DNA of 45,470 bases from Chromatiales bacterium (GCA_014762505.1 JABURS010000013.1:1-45470), one strand, 5' to 3'. Positions 1 through 7,386 are shown, counted from the first letter of the stretch. Program-made: numbers and translations. The notes: generated from the sequence alone by a model not told the origin.

Positions 1-50
1 ATAGGTTACGAGAAAATTCTACTTTTGAGCACCGTTAGTTTTCGGGGGGA

Positions 51-503
51 TTACCCTTGTACCCCACCGAGCCTGGAAAGCAAAAGATCAAGAACGCAAT
101 AGTTCACGGGATCTAAGAACGCGACTATTTTTGAGATAAAAGAGATGCCAGAGAATTGCGGCAAACGAATGTTCCTAACGTCCTGTAAAGTTGGTATGTT
201 TCCATTCGCTACCAGCTGCTGAAATTGTCCTAACTGAGCAGCAGTAACTCCGTTTCTGAAATGGTTAACACGATACATTTGATAACCAGCGTTCGCGTTT
301 CCCCAGTAAATGACATTGGCAAGGCCGTATTCCGTTTGTTGCCCATGAGGTGAAATCAGCATCCCTCGAATGACACCCTCCAGGGCAGGCATATTCCCCG
401 CATCGACTTGTGCATTATTGAGAAAGTCGAAATAGACCGCTGGGAACGCGTAGCCCTGAATTGACGCCTCCAAGTCATTTGCTTGTTGTATTGTCAGAGG
501 CAC
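51..503 (-). CDS. Cassette-borne hypothetical protein, possibly C-terminally truncated
   Basis: A 150-residue protein of unknown function with a GTG start at 503 preceded by a good ribosome site (GGAGAG). It has no signal peptide or membrane segment. The sequence is rich in aromatic residues (AVYFDFLNNAQ, VIYWGNANAGYQMYRVNHF) and ends with a hydrophobic run, SGISFISKIVAFLDPVNYC. The final residues LLLSRLGGVQG look unlike a natural end, because the preceding VLD motif seems to lead into a further helix. No attC follows in the 50 bases before the window edge, so the cassette is longer than this frame. Either a premature stop or frameshift has shortened the gene, or untranslated sequence follows. 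I do not recognise a named family. Confidence 0.7.
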   Translation of the reverse strand: MPLTIQQANDLEASIQGYAFPAVYFDFLNNAQVDAGNMPALEGVIRGMLISPHGQQTEYGLANVIYWGNANAGYQMYRVNHFRNGVTAAQLGQFQQLVANGNIPTLQDVRNIRLPQFSGISFISKIVAFLDPVNYCVLDLLLSRLGGVQG

Positions 504-518
504 TCAACTCTCCTGGTC

Positions 519-588
519 GCATAACGCCCAAGCTCACCCGACGCGGGCCGCGTAGCGGTACGCGGTCGGGTGGAGCGCCGTGTTAGGC
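519..588 (-). other. attC recombination site of the two-gene cassette
   Basis: On the minus strand it runs from core GCCTAAC (588-582) to core GTTATGC (525-519). The inner arms pair imperfectly: GCTCACCCGAC on the plus strand faces GTCGGGTGGAGC, which leaves one unpaired G. Such an extrahelical base sets attC strand choice. Length is 70 bp, within the usual attC range. Confidence 0.88.
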
Positions 589-598
589 ATTTTCGGTA

Positions 599-1087
599 TC
601 ACGACTCCTCGGCAGTCAGCGCGTAACTACGACCCTTCTTCTCGCGCCGTACTCGCCCAAGAACTTCACCATAGTAGAGCGCCCACTGTGTTTGCTCGCG
701 TTCGTACGGCACATGCTTATATAACTCGCTCTGCAAAATACCGGGGGATGCACATATTACTTTCAAAGCTGATGTAAGGATGGCGTCAAACAATGGGTCA
801 TCAACCACGTACCGCGCCTGTTCAGATCTCAGCATGGCGTTGACCTGCTCTTTGGTAGCCGGATCTCGGATTACGCTGGCAGCGTATGCAGATTTCTGGT
901 ACATCAACCTGGCTCGTTCAAAGTCCCTTGCTTCCCAAGCGATCCGGGCCACTTTTACAAACTCACCGACGTCACCGGGCAGCAAAGGCTCAACGGCCCT
1001 GCGCACTTCCCCCATAGGGTGCGCAGGCGTAGACGAAGCCGGCTTGGTCACTTGTCTGCGCCCAAAGAACTTATCGAGCAACCCCAT
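599..1087 (-). CDS. Cassette-borne protein with C-terminal winged-helix-like domain
   Basis: This 162-residue protein is the second gene of a two-gene cassette, 40 bp behind the gene at 1128-2057 with no attC between them. The N-terminus MGLLDKFFGRR is short and amphipathic, followed by a Pro/Ser/Thr-rich linker (residues 12-24). Residues about 35-95 are helical and resemble a single helix-turn-helix repeat (VARIAWEARDFERARLMYQ). Residues about 100-158 look like a winged helix: SPGILQSELYKHV, a recognition-like helix, then RREKKGRSYALT as the wing. The partner gene starts with a similar MGILDF peptide, which suggests that both proteins go to the same place or partner. Function is unknown; DNA binding or protein docking by the winged helix is inference. 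Confidence 0.75.
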   Translation of the reverse strand: MGLLDKFFGRRQVTKPASSTPAHPMGEVRRAVEPLLPGDVGEFVKVARIAWEARDFERARLMYQKSAYAASVIRDPATKEQVNAMLRSEQARYVVDDPLFDAILTSALKVICASPGILQSELYKHVPYEREQTQWALYYGEVLGRVRREKKGRSYALTAEES

Positions 1088-1127
1088 AATCTTCTCCCTC
1101 TCCCTTTCAAACGATGCGCCTTGGACA

Positions 1128-2057
1128 CTATCTCATCTTGACTTCTGCTCTGCACGCACAGTCCAACCGGTCACATGGCGGATACCCGCTATCCCAGAAC
1201 GGATCATCGAACCTAAACGTCTTGCCGTCCAACTTATTACATCGCTCCGGTGTATCAGGTCCTTGAAATGCTACGAATCTCCAATTTGGATATCTCTCCG
1301 ATATTTCAAGCATCTGCTTCCTGCGTCGTAGCGCATACGCAATTGCTGCTATACGCCTAGCGAACATTGCACTCATGTCGCGGTGGTTCACGGTTCCTGG
1401 CTTCTCTAGTTCAGAGACAAGCCTTTCGCGCAATGCCGTTGTCAGTTGCTCGGCTGCATCGGATTCAACAACGCTAATGATGGCATTTATGATGTCAGCC
1501 TTCTTTGAACCGGCAGCACCCGATTCTTTTGTTGCGTGTTCTTTGTATATCGCGCGAAGCTCCGGCACCTTCAAGCCACCCAAGAGTTCAGCCAATGAGC
1601 TGCCGTTTATATCGGCTATTTCTTCCTCGTAAGATTCTTTGTCACGTTCTACAAGATAATTCACGTAAGCCGCCCATCGCCAAGTTCCCTCTGGCAAATG
1701 CTTCATGACGGTTTCCTGCTCACGACGTGGGCTTCCCGATGTATGGGCCACCAAGAGTTCCGGAAGCAATAATTCAAGCGCCCTACGATCTGCATCAACG
1801 CCTTCGGCGACCTTCCAGAAGGCTGGCTCGTAGTACCACTTGTTATCCTGCGCATTTTCTCTGATTTCTTGTTCGGTAAACGTCCGCACCTCGATGGAGG
1901 CGTTGAGAGAGACTCCGCCCGCGTCAATCTCACCCAGATCTTGGCGGTAAGTGACCGTTCCCTTTTCCCTTCGTTGGCTCGTAGTTGCGCCCGTACTGAC
2001 AGTGCTGCTCGGGCCTGTGCTACGAAAGACTGAGCGGATAAAGTCCAAAATGCCCAA
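1128..2057 (-). CDS. Cassette-borne protein with SAP-like and phage Mu gpF-like C-terminal segments
   Basis: A 309-residue protein starting at a TTG codon (2057) five bases after a strong GGAGGT ribosome site. Visible parts are: an amphipathic MGILDFIRSVF start; a Ser/Thr-rich linker (13-27); a helical middle; a SAP-like motif at about 159-196 (LGGLKVPELRAIYK ... GSKKADIINAI); and a Cys-rich end at about 262-309. That end (TPERCNKLDGKTF, then PPC, then DCACRAE; Cys 273, 295, 300, 302) resembles the C-terminus of phage Mu gpF/SPP1 gp7-type proteins, a region also reused in secreted and defence-associated toxins. It heads a two-gene cassette with the winged-helix gene downstream. The domain calls rest on eye-matched motifs; a nuclease or zinc-binding role is speculation. 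Confidence 0.78.
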   Translation of the reverse strand: MGILDFIRSVFRSTGPSSTVSTGATTSQRREKGTVTYRQDLGEIDAGGVSLNASIEVRTFTEQEIRENAQDNKWYYEPAFWKVAEGVDADRRALELLLPELLVAHTSGSPRREQETVMKHLPEGTWRWAAYVNYLVERDKESYEEEIADINGSSLAELLGGLKVPELRAIYKEHATKESGAAGSKKADIINAIISVVESDAAEQLTTALRERLVSELEKPGTVNHRDMSAMFARRIAAIAYALRRRKQMLEISERYPNWRFVAFQGPDTPERCNKLDGKTFRFDDPFWDSGYPPCDRLDCACRAEVKMR

Positions 2058-2086
2058 AGCTACCTCCTTTTTTATTGCCTAACGCC

Positions 2087-2154
2087 AAGCTAACCTGCTA
2101 GCTACGAGGCGCTGAGCGCCGAAGTAGCGCGTCAGGTTAAGCGACGTGTTATGC
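2087..2154 (-). other. attC recombination site of the DHFR-like cassette
   Basis: Minus-strand cores are GCATAAC (2154-2148) and GTTAGGC (2093-2087). The arms AGCTAACCTG and CAGGTTAAGC pair with one bulged base, and the centre (AGGCGCTGAGCGCCGA) is itself hairpin-forming. The upstream gene's TAA stop lies inside the outer core, which is typical of tightly packed cassettes. Confidence 0.88.
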
Positions 2155-2697
2155 GGCATCTGCAATCTTGTACAGGCTTTGCACAAAGCCGCTTTCATAA
2201 CTGCGTGTCCATACATGCTGTAGCCTGATGTCACGTGTCAATGGACCGAACAGCGGTATTCCGTCGCCAATTAGCACGGGGATTCTAGTTATAGTCATGT
2301 CCTGAATCAGACCTGCTTGCAGGAAAGCCTGGATTGTCTTTCTACCATCAACGTAGACGCGCTCAGAACCGGACGAAGCCAATAGTTGAATCAACTCTGT
2401 GGGAGACGATGAAGTCCCCTCAACGCCTTCCTTGAGGCTCTTGAGGTTCTTCGGGAATCCACTACTCAAGACGATGACATTCTTGCCTTGATACGGCCAT
2501 TCCTTGAATGTCAACGCCAAGTCATAAGTCTTTCGGCCCATGACAAGCGTATCTATGGACGCGAAGAACTCATTGAAACCATAGTCTTCGCTCGCAACCT
2601 CACCATCGCTCCCAGGCAGCCAATCAAGATCGCCGTTCTTTCTTGCGATGAAGCCGTCTAGGCTCGTTGCGATAAATACTGAGCACGTAACAGACAC
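2149..2697 (-). CDS. Dihydrofolate reductase/RibD C-terminal family protein
   Basis: A cytoplasmic, NAD(P)H-dependent reductase-like protein of the RibD-C/DHFR superfamily. Features seen are the opening strand and loop VFIATSLDGFIARKNG, then DLDWL, the nucleotide-binding strand DTLVMGRKTYD, NVIVLSS, a YVDGRKTIQAFL segment (usually G-G in this family, here DGR), and the closing IPVLIGDGIPLFG. These match stand-alone RibD-C proteins of about 180 residues that are frequent integron cargo. I chose the GTG at 2697 because AAGGGG lies five bases upstream; an ATG at 2718 is in frame but falls inside the neighbouring attC core and lacks a ribosome site. The substrate is unknown. The divergence from true folA enzymes makes trimethoprim resistance unlikely, though not excluded. 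Confidence 0.82.
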   Translation of the reverse strand: MSVTCSVFIATSLDGFIARKNGDLDWLPGSDGEVASEDYGFNEFFASIDTLVMGRKTYDLALTFKEWPYQGKNVIVLSSGFPKNLKSLKEGVEGTSSSPTELIQLLASSGSERVYVDGRKTIQAFLQAGLIQDMTITRIPVLIGDGIPLFGPLTRDIRLQHVWTRSYESGFVQSLYKIADAA

Positions 2698-2714
2698 ATC
2701 CGCCCCTTCATGAC

Positions 2715-2795
2715 GCATAACGTTCCGCTTGAGCCGCGGATTGCCCTGGAGCGCAGCGGAAGGGTAAGCCGTCGGACTCGAAGCGGTGGTTATGC
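2715..2795 (-). other. attC recombination site of the first cassette
   Basis: The minus-strand outer core GCATAAC (2795-2789) and inner core GTTATGC (2721-2715) bound an 81-bp imperfect palindrome. The arms CCGCTTGAG and CTCGAAGCGG pair except for one extra G, the extrahelical base expected of an attC. The stop codon of the gene at 2790-3257 overlaps the outer core. Confidence 0.88.
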
Positions 2796-3257
2796 AAGTT
2801 GCTCATCGCTCACCTGCCAAAACGATATTTGGTATTGAGAATAATCGTCCGCATCGTCTGGCACGAAGAACTCGACTACGCACGGACGCTCCGGAAACTG
2901 CCACTGCAGCTTGGCTTCGTAGATTTCTTTCAAGACAGTGCCAAGCCGAATCAATTTGTCCTTCGAAATATCCTCACAGCTCAAATGCTGAATGTCTTGC
3001 AAGTGCCTGTGGTTCATCACCCACTCAACAGACTTTCGCGTGCTCCCGTCTCGGCCTTCGAAGCCCCTTAACGACGCCTCAGAGAAACCCTTCGGAAGGA
3101 TGTACCCTTCGAATTCTGTGAACTCCGGCCAGAAGATGGCCGCGTAGCCTACAGCAAGAGAAAAGTTGCCGGCGCACCCAACCCAAGACTCAAGGTCAAT
3201 CCCTGAACCGTTGTTCCACGAGCCAAGGTCAGCCTTCATGCTTTCGGGTATATCCAT
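2790..3257 (-). CDS. Hypothetical protein of the attI-proximal cassette
   Basis: A 155-residue soluble protein with ATG start at 3257, only 14 bp from the attI core, so it is the cassette nearest the integrase and probably the best expressed. It is acidic and rich in aromatics, with segments WVGCAGNFSLAVGYAAIFWPEF and VVEFFVPDDADDYSQYQISFWQ. It has no signal peptide or membrane helix. A central stretch, VEWVMNHRHLQDIQHLSC, is probably helical. It resembles small hypothetical proteins often found in cassettes, but I recognise no catalytic motif and assign no function. As the newest position in the array, it may be the most recently inserted cassette. Confidence 0.75.
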   Translation of the reverse strand: MDIPESMKADLGSWNNGSGIDLESWVGCAGNFSLAVGYAAIFWPEFTEFEGYILPKGFSEASLRGFEGRDGSTRKSVEWVMNHRHLQDIQHLSCEDISKDKLIRLGTVLKEIYEAKLQWQFPERPCVVEFFVPDDADDYSQYQISFWQVSDEQLA

Positions 3258-3270
3258 CGCCGTCCCTTAC

Positions 3271-3340
3271 GCATAACTATAATTAGTGGGCCTAAATGAC
3301 CGGTTTAAACCGGTCAAATGGGACCCGTAGCAGCGGAGTA
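3271..3340 (-). other. attI site region (core 3271-3277)
   Basis: The minus strand reads GTTATGC at 3277-3271, the same core as in the attC sites, and the first cassette gene starts 14 bp beyond it. The integrase-proximal side (3278-3340) should hold the integrase-binding sites; it contains AT-rich sequence and the 20-bp palindrome at 3297-3316. The outer limit of attI cannot be fixed from sequence alone. Confidence 0.75.
3297..3316. repeat. Perfect 20-bp palindrome between attI and intI
   Basis: TGACCGGTTTAAACCGGTCA is an exact inverted repeat with no spacer, centred at 3306/3307. It lies 20 bp from the attI core and 26 bp upstream of the predicted intI -35 box. It could be an operator for a dimeric regulator or part of the integrase-binding array. 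Confidence 0.7.
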
Positions 3341-3341
3341 G

Positions 3342-3369
3342 TTGAAAAATCAACCACATAGTGAATAAT
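3342..3369 (+). promoter_or_regulatory. Putative sigma-70 promoter of intI
   Basis: TTGAAA (3342-3347) and AATAAT (3364-3369) are separated by 16 bp and each matches its consensus at five of six bases. Transcription would begin near 3376, leaving a leader of about 35 bases before the ATG. No LexA-type CTGT-N8-ACAG box overlaps it, so SOS control of this integrase is not apparent. Confidence 0.5.
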
Positions 3370-3410
3370 AACCGGACAATCCAGGAGAAATCGGACACAA
3401 GGAGGTGTCT

Positions 3411-4376
3411 ATGGGCCAGCCACGGCTGCTGGACCGTCTGAGAGAGGCGATCCGGGTACGTCATTACAGCATCCGCACCGAGGATGCGTATGTGCAGTGG
3501 GTGCGTCGATTCATCCTGTTCCATGACAAGCGCCATCCTTCGACAATGGGAGCGTCCGAGGTCGAGGCCTTCCTGAGTCATCTGGCCGTAGACAAGCATG
3601 TGTCGGCCTCCACGCAAAATCAAGCGCTCTCCGCCATCCTCTTTCTATACAAGCACGTCCTCGATATGGACCTGCCGTGGCTCTCGGACGTGGTGCGCGC
3701 GAAGCGCCCGGAACGCTTGCCCGTTGTGCTCACACGCCAGGAGATCCAGCGACTGTTCGGCCAGTTGCACGGGGTCAATGGCCTGATCGTTCGGCTGGCG
3801 TATGGCACGGGGATGCGACGGATGGAGGTGTTGCGCCTGCGCGTGCAGGACATCGACTTCGGTTACAACCAGATCACGGTGCGGGCGGGCAAGGGCAACA
3901 AGGACCGCCAGACCATGTTGCCCCGCGCCCTGGCCGGTGAACTCAAGGTTCATCTCACCAAGGTGAAACAGGCGCACGAGTCGGACCTGGCCGAGGGGTT
4001 CGGCACTGTGGCCCTGCCGGATGCGATCGAGCGCAAGTACCCGAATGCGGCCACGGAGTGGCGCTGGCAGTACGTGTTTCCCGCTCCGAAGCGCTCGATC
4101 GACCCACGCTCGGGGTCGGAACGTCGTCATCACTGGTACGAGAAGAACGTTCAGCGCGCACTGAGCCAGGCGGCGCGTGCGGCTGGCATCCACAAGCGCG
4201 TGAGCATGCACGTGATGCGCCACTCGTTCGCGACGCACCTGCTGGATGACGGCTATGACATTCGTACCGTACAGGACCTGCTAGGTCATGCCGATGTGAA
4301 GACCACCATGATCTACACGCACGTTCTGAACCGTGGCGGCCGGGCCGTGTTGAGCCCACTGGACACGCCCCGATAG
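3411..4376 (+). CDS. intI: Integron integrase IntI (tyrosine recombinase)
   Basis: Catalyses attI x attC and attC x attC recombination to insert, excise and shuffle cassettes. The 321-residue protein starts at ATG 3411, four bases after AAGGAGGT; a GTG at 3405 lies inside that ribosome site and is unlikely. Residues 1-95 form the SAM-like N-terminal DNA-binding domain. The catalytic domain follows, with Arg136 ([10 protein letters not shown]), Lys in GKGNKDR, His267 and Arg270 (HVMRHSF), His293 ([10 protein letters not shown]) and nucleophile Tyr302. The insert [20 protein letters not shown] (about residues 202-221) is the extra domain that separates IntI from other tyrosine recombinases and is needed to bind folded single-stranded attC. 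All key residues are intact and the gene appears functional. Confidence 0.96.
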   Translation: MGQPRLLDRLREAIRVRHYSIRTEDAYVQWVRRFILFHDKRHPSTMGASEVEAFLSHLAVDKHVSASTQNQALSAILFLYKHVLDMDLPWLSDVVRAKRPERLPVVLTRQEIQRLFGQLHGVNGLIVRLAYGTGMRRMEVLRLRVQDIDFGYNQITVRAGKGNKDRQTMLPRALAGELKVHLTKVKQAHESDLAEGFGTVALPDAIERKYPNAATEWRWQYVFPAPKRSIDPRSGSERRHHWYEKNVQRALSQAARAAGIHKRVSMHVMRHSFATHLLDDGYDIRTVQDLLGHADVKTTMIYTHVLNRGGRAVLSPLDTPR

Positions 4377-4387
4377 ACTCTGCCCAC

Positions 4388-4417
4388 AAAAAAGCCCGAC
4401 CTCTCGCGAGGCCGGGC
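4388..4417 (-). terminator. Rho-independent terminator
   Basis: GCCCG-A-CCTC pairs with GAGG-C-CGGGC around loop TCGC (4394-4417). On the minus strand the hairpin is followed by six T (A run 4388-4393), so it best terminates the gene at 4441-4866. It may also slow plus-strand readthrough from intI. Confidence 0.8.
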
Positions 4418-4440
4418 CTTGATCGGGTACTACCCTGGGA

Positions 4441-4866
4441 TCACTCCCAGAAGCGCCACCACTTGCGACGCTGTTCGCGGGCCTCCTGGCCCTGCTCGGA
4501 GCCCTTGCCGGCTTCCTTCTGTTCATGTTCCATCTTGCGCTCGCGCAGCTGTTCCTGCTGCTCGGCGCCTTTGCCCTTGCCCTGGCCCATGTCGTCGGGC
4601 TTGCCCTGCTGACCCTGGCCCTGGCCCTTGGCCTTGTCGCGGTAGGCGCCGTCGCTGGTGCCTTTGCTGTCGCGGTGTTCCTGGCGCTGTTCGCGGTCGC
4701 GGCTGCGTTCCTCGTTTTCTTCCGCCTCGCTGGCCTCCTGCTCGGCGGTCTCGGCCTGGGCCAGGACGAGCGGCTGTGCCGATGCCGGGGCGGCCATGGC
4801 GGGTGCGCCCAGTGCGGCGGCCAGCAGCAGGCCGAGGGCGGTGGAGGGGATGGTCATCTTCTTCAT
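4441..4866 (-). CDS. Small secreted low-complexity Gln/Glu/Lys/Arg-rich protein
   Basis: A 141-residue protein. The start is ATG 4866, supported by AAGGAG seven bases upstream; the open frame further upstream has no such support. Residues 1-30 form a Sec signal peptide (MKKMTIPSTALGLLLAAALG, cleavage near AMAAPASA or AQP). The mature part is strongly hydrophilic and disordered-looking: an acidic stretch (ETAEQEASEAEENEERS), Arg/Gln/Asp repeats, then KGQGQGQQGKPDDMGQGKGKG, ending in an aromatic-basic RRKWWRFWE tail. No Cys, metal motif or enzyme fold is visible. It is exported to the periplasm or beyond; function is unknown. The Trp-rich cationic end might bind membrane or envelope polymers, which is only a guess. 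Confidence 0.8.
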   Translation of the reverse strand: MKKMTIPSTALGLLLAAALGAPAMAAPASAQPLVLAQAETAEQEASEAEENEERSRDREQRQEHRDSKGTSDGAYRDKAKGQGQGQQGKPDDMGQGKGKGAEQQEQLRERKMEHEQKEAGKGSEQGQEAREQRRKWWRFWE

Positions 4867-5002
4867 GGTCTTCTCCTTGGACATTCCGTGGCAGTGAGGA
4901 GTCGGACGGTCGGGCACGGATACCCTGCCGGCCGTTTTTATTGATGCGTCGTAGTATCGGGATTTGCTGATACGCGCGCATTGACCGACCGCAAAGAATC
5001 GA

Positions 5003-5356
5003 TCAATCGTCCCGCGCCCGCAGGTAGTCGCGCAGGGCGATGGCGTTGTTGTGCGCCCGGTCCCTGGCGGCATAGACGAGGGTGATGCGCCCCTGCCCTG
5101 CCCAGTCGCGCAGCTGGGTCATGGCCTCGCCGGCCTGGTCGAGCTCGGCGAAGTAGCGCTGGCGGAAGGCATCCCGGCGTGCGGGGTCGTGACCGAACCA
5201 GCGGCGCAGGTCGTCGGAGGGGGCGAGGTCTTTCAGCCAGGCGTCGATCCGCGCCTCGGCCTTGGCGATGCCGCGCGGCCAGAGGCGGTCGACCAGGATG
5301 CGGCGGCCGTCCTGCGGGCCGGGGTCGTCGTAGATGCGGCGGGTCCAGATCTGCAT
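5003..5356 (-). CDS. DUF488 family protein (YeaO-like)
   Basis: A 117-residue cytoplasmic protein of the DUF488 family. Diagnostic segments are the N-terminal TRRIYDDPGPQDGRRILVDRLWPRGI, the middle WLKDLAPSDDLRRWFGHDP, and the C-terminal strand and helix ITLVYAARDRAHNNAIALRDYL. Its length fits the short form of the family. The biochemical role of these proteins is not settled; the motif pattern R-I-Y-D...R.LVDR.WPRG is what identifies it. It lies between the secreted-protein gene and the ATPase operon on the same strand, 31 bp after the last ATPase gene, so it could be the distal cistron of that transcript, but nothing ties it functionally to the ATPase. Confidence 0.9.
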   Translation of the reverse strand: MQIWTRRIYDDPGPQDGRRILVDRLWPRGIAKAEARIDAWLKDLAPSDDLRRWFGHDPARRDAFRQRYFAELDQAGEAMTQLRDWAGQGRITLVYAARDRAHNNAIALRDYLRARDD

Positions 5357-5387
5357 GCGCCTGTTATAGACGCCGCCGGCCGTGCTG

Positions 5388-5987
5388 TCAGCCTGGGCGG
5401 CGGCTGCGCACGCGGATGGCCTCTTCCAGCTCCTGGGCCTCGAGCACGTCGCCGATGGCCTTGATGCTCTCCTTGAGCTCGGGAATGATCACGTCCTCCA
5501 GCGCGCGGGCGCGGCGCTCGGTGCGCTGGTATTCGCGCAGCAGGCGCGTGAGGTTGGCGGTGGTGGCGGCCAGGGCCGCGAGGTCTTCGAGCAGGACGAG
5601 AAACGCCGTCTTGGCGTGCTCGCCCTCGGTGGTGGCGAGGTCGGCGCTGGCCTGGCGCGCGGCCTCGATGTCGAGCCGCGCCTCGGTGAGCGGCACGCCG
5701 AGCAGGCTGCGCCGGTGCTGCCTGAATTCACCGGTGGAATCGGCGGCCGGATAGGCGGCCAGCCCCTCCAGGCCATGACGCTGTACGGCATGGGCCAGCG
5801 CGGTACGGGCATCCTCGCGATGCGCGAGATAGGCGCGACGCTGGCTCTCATAGCGCTTGAGCTGTACGACGATCTCGCTGGCGAGCAGCACGCGCTTCTC
5901 GTCGAGGAAGGCGTGCCCCTCGCGCATCACCCCCTGCTCGTCGCGCAGCTCCAGCAGGGCCGAGCGGGTGGGGATGAGATCGCTCAT
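5388..5987 (-). CDS. ntpD: A/V-type ATPase subunit D (central rotor stalk)
   Basis: Central rotor shaft subunit that carries torque between the membrane c-ring and the A3B3 catalytic head, like gamma in F-type enzymes. The 199-residue protein begins with the family's typical PTRSALLELRDEQGVMREGHAFLDEKRVLL, a long N-terminal coiled coil, and ends with a second long helix (TTANLTRLLREYQRTERRARALEDVIIPELKESIKAIGDVLEAQELEEAIRVR). These antiparallel helices make the shaft. Its ATG overlaps the stop of subunit B (ATGA), which shows translational coupling. It is the last recognised gene of the ATPase cluster. Confidence 0.93.
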   Translation of the reverse strand: MSDLIPTRSALLELRDEQGVMREGHAFLDEKRVLLASEIVVQLKRYESQRRAYLAHREDARTALAHAVQRHGLEGLAAYPAADSTGEFRQHRRSLLGVPLTEARLDIEAARQASADLATTEGEHAKTAFLVLLEDLAALAATTANLTRLLREYQRTERRARALEDVIIPELKESIKAIGDVLEAQELEEAIRVRSRRPG

Positions 5988-7386
5988 CCGCTGCCCTCCC
6001 CGTCGATGTACTGCGCGATCTGCGCGTCGTTGAGACGGTTGAGCGCGGTGCGCGGCAACGCGCGTAGCAGCTCCCAGCCCAGCGCCATGCTCGCCTCCAG
6101 GCTGCGGCGCTCGTCCTGGGCCACGTAGTCGTGCTCGAACCGGTGGGCGAAGGCGAGGAACTGCCGGTCCTCCTCGGCCAGGCCGTCGTCGCCGACCACG
6201 GAGGCCAGCAGGCGCGCCTGCTGCGCGCGGGCATAGGCGGCGTAGAGCTGGTTGGCCAGCGCCGGGTGATCGGGGTGCGTGTAGTCGCCGCCGGTGCCGT
6301 CCTTCATCAGGCGCGACAGGCTCGGCAGCACCTTCACCGGCGGGTACACGCCCTGGCGGTCGAGCTCGCGGTCGATCACGATCTGGCCCTCGGTGATGTA
6401 GCCGGTGAGGTCCGGGATGGGGTGGCCGATGTCGTCGGCGGGCATGGTGAGGATGGGCAGCTGGGTGAGCGTGCCCGCCCGGCCGTGCACGCGCCCGGCG
6501 CGCTCGTAGAGGGTGGCGAGGTCGGAGTACATGTAACCGGGATAGCCCTTGCGGCTCGGGATCTCGCCGAGGCTGGAGGAGACCTCGCGCAGGGCCTCGC
6601 AGTAGTTGGTCATGTCGGTGATGATGACCAGCACGTGCATGCCTTCCTCGAAGGCGAGGTACTCGGCGGCGGTGAGCGCGTAGCGCGGCGTGAGCAGGCG
6701 CTGGGTGCTGGAGTCAGAGGCCAGGTTCAGGAACAGCACGGTGCGTTCCAGTGCCCCGCTCTCCTCCAGGCGATGGCGGAAGTACTCGGCGCTGTCGTAG
6801 GGCAGGCCGATGCCGACGAAGACGATGGCGAAGTCCTCGTCCGAACTGCGCAGCCGCGCGTTGACGGCGATGTCCGCGGCCAGGCGGTCGTGCGGCAGAC
6901 CGCCGCCCGAGAACAGCGGCAGCTTCTGCCCGCGCACCAGGCTGTTCATGATGTCGACGGTGGAGACACCGGTCTCGATGAAGTCGCGCGGCGTCTCGCG
7001 CTGCACGGGGTTGATGGGCAGGCCGCCGATCTCCAGGTGCCGGCGCGCGGCCACCGGCGGGCCGCCGTCGACCACCTCGCCCACGCCGTTGAAGACGCGC
7101 CCGAGCAGGCCGGGACCGACGCCGAACTCCAGCGGCCGGCCGGTGAGGTTGAGGCGGATGTCGTCGAGGTTGAGCCCCATGGTCGGCTCCAGCACCTCCA
7201 CGGTCATGCGTTCCTCGTCGATGCTGACGATGCGCCCGAGGCGCTGGCGGCCGCTCGCATCCTCCACGTACACGGCCTCGTTGAGCGTGACCTCGGCCAG
7301 GCGCTTGAGGAACAGCAGCGGCCCCTCCAGGCGTTCGGCCGCGCCCTCCAGGTAGATGCGACTGCGCAGCTGCGTGATGCGCCCGC

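Larger units (their letters stand above)
1..4376. mobile_element. Integron: intI, attI and four gene cassettes
   Basis: An IntI-type integrase on the plus strand sits beside a run of minus-strand genes separated by three attC sites, with a GTTATGC core (3271-3277) marking the attI junction. Cassettes read away from intI, as in all integrons. Cassette order from attI is: gene 2790-3257 with attC 2715-2795; gene 2149-2697 with attC 2087-2154; genes 1128-2057 and 599-1087 with attC 519-588; gene 51-503, whose attC is not in the window. No antibiotic resistance gene, transposase or sul/qac segment is visible, so this looks like a sedentary chromosomal integron. The array continues beyond the left edge, so its length is unknown. 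Confidence 0.9.

Noticed and set aside
1088-1127. Possible attC between the two genes of the third cassette
   Set aside because: The 40-bp gap is pyrimidine-rich, has no GTTRRRY/RYYYAAC cores and cannot form the attC fold, so the genes share one cassette.
3317-3410. LexA box at the intI promoter
   Set aside because: No CTGT-N8-ACAG or close variant was found over the predicted -35/-10 region.
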